A stretch of 64,000 bases of DNA from CBDFHF01 sp965247565 (lineage in GTDB: Bacteria > Pseudomonadota > Gammaproteobacteria > Methylococcales > Methylomonadaceae). The notes under the pieces were generated by a model. That model searched no databases. It was not told the origin of the DNA and saw only the letters and a program-made list of their open reading frames with translations. The stretch covers positions 2,232,001 to 2,296,000 of the forward strand of contig CBDFHF010000003.1 in NCBI GenBank assembly GCA_965247565.1, written 5' to 3'. Shown here one piece after another: positions 61,311-64,000 of the stretch (its first letter is position 1; each line of letters opens with the position of its first letter). Position numbers and translations under genes: made by a program.

Positions 61311-61331
61311 GCAGAAACAATTCAAAAGAAG

Positions 61332-62087
61332 TTATGCCATCGCTGCATCTTTCAATTCGGCTTTGCGTTTTGAACGCCGTAGCACACTCATTAATCCGGA
61401 TATAAATAACCACACTGCAGACGGAAGTGGAACGGGAGCGGCTTGCAGTTCTCCTCTAATACTGGCATCTACATACAGTTTTTCGGATTGCCCGGCAGCT
61501 AGAGTAAAGTTGAAGGCATGGGTATTTAACAAAACAGAATCGGTTGCATCAATATGGTCGGAACCTGAAACAGAGCCATCTTCGTTGAAAAAATTAACTG
61601 TGACGTCGCTAACTGCATTATCGCCATCGGTTACGGTGTGTAAGTCATACGATAGGCTCAGATCAACAGAGAAGTCATCTGTTGTCGACGCATTATTAAA
61701 GCCCAAGTTAAACCAAGTCAGGTAATTTGTGCTGACAGTACCATTGCTTGTTGCTCCATCCAGTTGAAATGTTCTGCTGTAAACATTGCCATTTACGAGA
61801 GTTAACGAGGTAATGCCAGCTCCTCCGAGAGTTGGGGTAATTGAACCATCGCCAGAAACGAACTGGTAAGGATTACCTGGGGTGTTAGCCAATTCAAACG
61901 AGCCGTTAATGCTTAGTCCTGAGAGATCTCCGGGATTGGTTAAGTTGCTGATGCTATTAATCGTATATGTTACGGTCGCGGAACTACTAAACGTTGTTGC
62001 AGCTTCGGCGTTTTGAAATGACAAAGTCGCCAAACTGGCTATTGCTAAAATAGGCAGTAAGCGGTTATTTCTAATGGAAGTATTCAT
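61332..62087 (-). CDS. Secreted protein with VPLPA/PEP-CTERM-like sorting signal
   Basis: 251 aa from the ATG at 62087 (MNTSIRNNRLLPILAI), which gives a proper signal peptide ending NAEA-AT; an ATG at 62135 is further upstream. The mature part is Ser/Thr/Asn-rich and beta-strand-like. The C-terminus is VPLPSAVWLFISGLMSVLRRSKRK: motif, helix, basic tail, which is the exosortase sorting signal of the VPLPA type. The protein is probably processed and exported to the cell surface or biofilm. No exosortase is in the window. Confidence 0.88.
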   Translation of the reverse strand: MNTSIRNNRLLPILAIASLATLSFQNAEAATTFSSSATVTYTINSISNLTNPGDLSGLSINGSFELANTPGNPYQFVSGDGSITPTLGGAGITSLTLVNGNVYSRTFQLDGATSNGTVSTNYLTWFNLGFNNASTTDDFSVDLSLSYDLHTVTDGDNAVSDVTVNFFNEDGSVSGSDHIDATDSVLLNTHAFNFTLAAGQSEKLYVDASIRGELQAAPVPLPSAVWLFISGLMSVLRRSKRKAELKDAAMA

Positions 62088-62242
62088 CGGTAAATCCAGA
62101 TTAAAAGTTATTATAAAACGGTTTGCTAATTTCATCCGTGTCCTTAGAGTTTCTACAACCGATCGGTTGACTCGCTACAAGCAAAATAAATAATCTTTTG
62201 TTCATAGCGAGCCAATTTGCCGGGTGGACGTTATTACAGAGC

Positions 62243-64000
62243 CTATGGTGCAAGCAACTGATCAAACGGCAATAGCGGTTGCGTTCTGCCATTGGCACCC
62301 ACTGCCGGCACAACCAAAAACTCATCCTTGGCTAGAACCGGGCTTAACGGATTGCCAGTAGGGACAAACACATCATTACCTGCATGGCCGTGAGGCACAG
62401 TAATTTCGGGATGGTCAAATGGGGCCCTTTCGTAACGAACTCTTTCGTCGGTAAACGTCTTAAAGAATGCAATAATCGCTTTGCGTGATTCTTCAGGTTG
62501 TAACGCTATGTTGTTTAGAAATGTGTGCTTATCTGGATTATTAAAGTTTCCTTTTCTTGCGTAAAACTCAAGTACTTGATCCAGATTAGCCATGCTGCCG
62601 TTGTGCATGTAAGGCCCGGTCAATTCAACATTCCGCAATGAAGGTATTTTGAATGCTGCTTTTTTATTCACAGCGAGTAAGTGTGGCTTGCTCACCAAAG
62701 ATGCGTTTGCTGCAGCTATAGTCGGTATAAAGGCATAGTTGCTATCAATGCAATCTTGATTGCGTAGCAAATTTTCGCGGCTACCGTCTGGTTCTATGCC
62801 ATCGCTACTTATAAAGTTAAAAGAACCAAGGTTGGTGTTATTTATTGCTAGTCCTCTGGTAAAAGCGCACGAGTAAACTTTATCGACGCCCGGATCCAGA
62901 ATTTTAGACGCATTGCCCAACAAATACTGAACGTATTGATCAGAAAAAGACAACGGATTACCAAAGTCGTCAGTTCCAGCTAAGCCGATATCGGCATTAG
63001 GATCGGCAACCGCAGTATTGGCGAACCCCATATCCATTAATTTTACACCACCACTAGTTGACTCACGAAATACGAGGTTAGCGTATTGATTTATTCCTGA
63101 AAAGGCAGCTTGACCCAGTCCGTTTGGACCATCTGCGCCCATGGCATTTAGTCCAAAGGGTATGCGATCGTTTTCTGGACCGAAATATTTTCCTGGAGTA
63201 GGTGTTACCAATGCGCTATTGGTTGCAATTGCGGATGCGGTCATTAAGGGCCCTGCATGGCAAATAAGGCAATGAGAGGCCTCAAACATTTCCATGCCCA
63301 ATTTCAGCTGGGCAATTTCCTCTGCGGATTTACCCATTCCTTCCCAAGTAGGGCTTAGATCTGCTGGGTCACGGGGCGTTAAGTCAATCGGTGCCTGATT
63401 AGATATCAGAGTGGACTGATACATCTGCAACGCAACGCCAAAAAATAGTGAAAAATTCGCTTCCACTTGGTTATAAGGCATTTGGCCTGGTCCCGGTACA
63501 CCAAACTCACCTAGAGACAGGTAAGACCAGTATTTTGGGTTAAATGCTTTGGTAATCATAGCTTTATAGCTAGTGTTCAGTCCTGGTTTTAATGAGCCAG
63601 GAGTACTAAATGTTAAATTTAATGGTCCAAACACACTGTCTTGCGCATCCACTTTTTGATTCTGCAATGGCTTGCGCATTAATAGTTTTCTTCCGATTGC
63701 GGCGAGATTGCGACCTCTGCAGCTCATCTCGGACTCGTTAAGAGGAGGGGCAACTGATAAAGACGCTAAGGATGAGTTTATCAGGTGTAATCTTTGCTTT
63801 TGAACAGATCGGGAGCCTGTTTTCACCCATATACCCGCACTCGGGTCTCGCTCTCCCCATGGGCTACTGCCATTAAAAATATTGTTGGCCCGGCCATCCC
63901 AGAAGTTTCTGTAATTGAAGACCGCATTGATCACCGTAGGTGCATTTCTGGGTTCAACCCTGCGTGTGCCCGTTGTTCCGATATGAAATATGGGGTCGGC
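62243..64000 (-). CDS. MauG/cytochrome c peroxidase-like protein (5' truncated)
   Basis: 586 codons open to the window edge; VEPRNAPTVINAVFNYRNFWDGRAN near the start is the usual region after the first heme in the di-heme peroxidase family, so the beginning of the gene with the first CxxCH is missing. Second heme site CLICH within EASHCLICHAGP. C-terminal PSLRNVELTGPYMHNGSMANLDQVLEFYARKGN is typical of MauG/CCP proteins. Large insertions make it longer than bacterial CCP. Relatives in methanotrophs include copper-associated surface MauG-like proteins (CorB-type), an uncertain link here. Confidence 0.88.
   Translation of the reverse strand, partial: ADPIFHIGTTGTRRVEPRNAPTVINAVFNYRNFWDGRANNIFNGSSPWGERDPSAGIWVKTGSRSVQKQRLHLINSSLASLSVAPPLNESEMSCRGRNLAAIGRKLLMRKPLQNQKVDAQDSVFGPLNLTFSTPGSLKPGLNTSYKAMITKAFNPKYWSYLSLGEFGVPGPGQMPYNQVEANFSLFFGVALQMYQSTLISNQAPIDLTPRDPADLSPTWEGMGKSAEEIAQLKLGMEMFEASHCLICHAGPLMTASAIATNSALVTPTPGKYFGPENDRIPFGLNAMGADGPNGLGQAAFSGINQYANLVFRESTSGGVKLMDMGFANTAVADPNADIGLAGTDDFGNPLSFSDQYVQYLLGNASKILDPGVDKVYSCAFTRGLAINNTNLGSFNFISSDGIEPDGSRENLLRNQDCIDSNYAFIPTIAAANASLVSKPHLLAVNKKAAFKIPSLRNVELTGPYMHNGSMANLDQVLEFYARKGNFNNPDKHTFLNNIALQPEESRKAIIAFFKTFTDERVRYERAPFDHPEITVPHGHAGNDVFVPTGNPLSPVLAKDEFLVVPAVGANGRTQPLLPFDQLLAP

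Noticed and set aside
1..64000. CRISPR arrays, rRNA and tRNA genes
   Set aside because: I saw no regularly spaced direct repeats and no recognisable rRNA or tRNA sequences on either strand by eye; a covariance search was not possible.

Overview
The window looks like a chromosomal segment of a gammaproteobacterial (type I, Methylococcales) methanotroph or methylotroph. The main evidence is a complete calcium-type methanol dehydrogenase cluster, mxaFJGIRSACKL, at about 20.9-30.1 kb. An aa3-type cytochrome oxidase operon, ftsEX, rpoH and tyrS are of gammaproteobacterial type. Composition is moderate to AT-leaning, and most genes share it. The type I restriction operon (9.0-16.8 kb) is visibly richer in GC. 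I cannot assign a genus from sequence alone.

Layout: (1) 1-4.4 kb, end of the cytochrome c oxidase operon: ctaD (5' truncated by the window), a 32-aa membrane peptide, ctaG, ctaE, a DUF2909-type protein, SURF1 and a Sco-like protein. (2) 4.4-8.0 kb, a CtaA/COX15-like membrane domain fused in frame to a complete FtsY, then ftsE and ftsX. (3) 8.0-16.8 kb, a mobile/defence island between ftsX and rpoH, which are normally adjacent. It holds decayed IS256-type and IS1-like transposase fragments, a decayed EcoRI-type adenine methylase fragment, and a type I restriction-modification operon hsdM-fic-hsdS-fic-hsdR. (4) 16.9-20.5 kb, rpoH preceded by a perfect CIRCE operator, a LuxR-type response regulator (MxaB-like) and cobQ. 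(5) 20.6-30.1 kb, the mxa cluster with a recognisable mxaF promoter, a structured leader and hairpins between its first genes. (6) 30.2-36.5 kb, small membrane and periplasmic proteins, CreA, VanZ-like, DUF455, NnrS, PaiB-like and SRPBCC genes. (7) 36.5-41.3 kb, a two-gene potassium channel/RCK operon whose second gene is cut by an intact 2,499-bp IS66-family element with an 8-bp target duplication. (8) 41.4-45.8 kb, a second, canonical CtaA, an HDOD protein, YgfZ, a cold-shock protein and a DMT exporter. (9) 46.1-50.5 kb, an AttEFGH-like ABC exporter set. (10) 50.5-56.1 kb, a LytS-type kinase with a frameshift and a LytTR regulator flanking an operon of a TelA protein, a TelA-like paralogue and three unknown membrane proteins. 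(11) 56.2-64 kb, a possible 54-aa small protein, RlpA, a membrane protein, TyrS, a DHH phosphoesterase, MepA, a VPLPA-type C-terminal sorting-signal protein and a MauG/cytochrome c peroxidase-like protein cut by the window end.

How the genes work together: MxaF/MxaI oxidise methanol in the periplasm using PQQ and Ca2+. MxaG passes the electrons on, ultimately to terminal oxidases such as the aa3 oxidase at the left end. MxaRSACKL mature the enzyme, and the response regulator upstream is a candidate controller. The most unusual items are the CtaA-FtsY fusion, the CIRCE operator in front of rpoH, the defence island that splits ftsYEX from rpoH, and the two-paralogue TelA operon between a kinase and a regulator.
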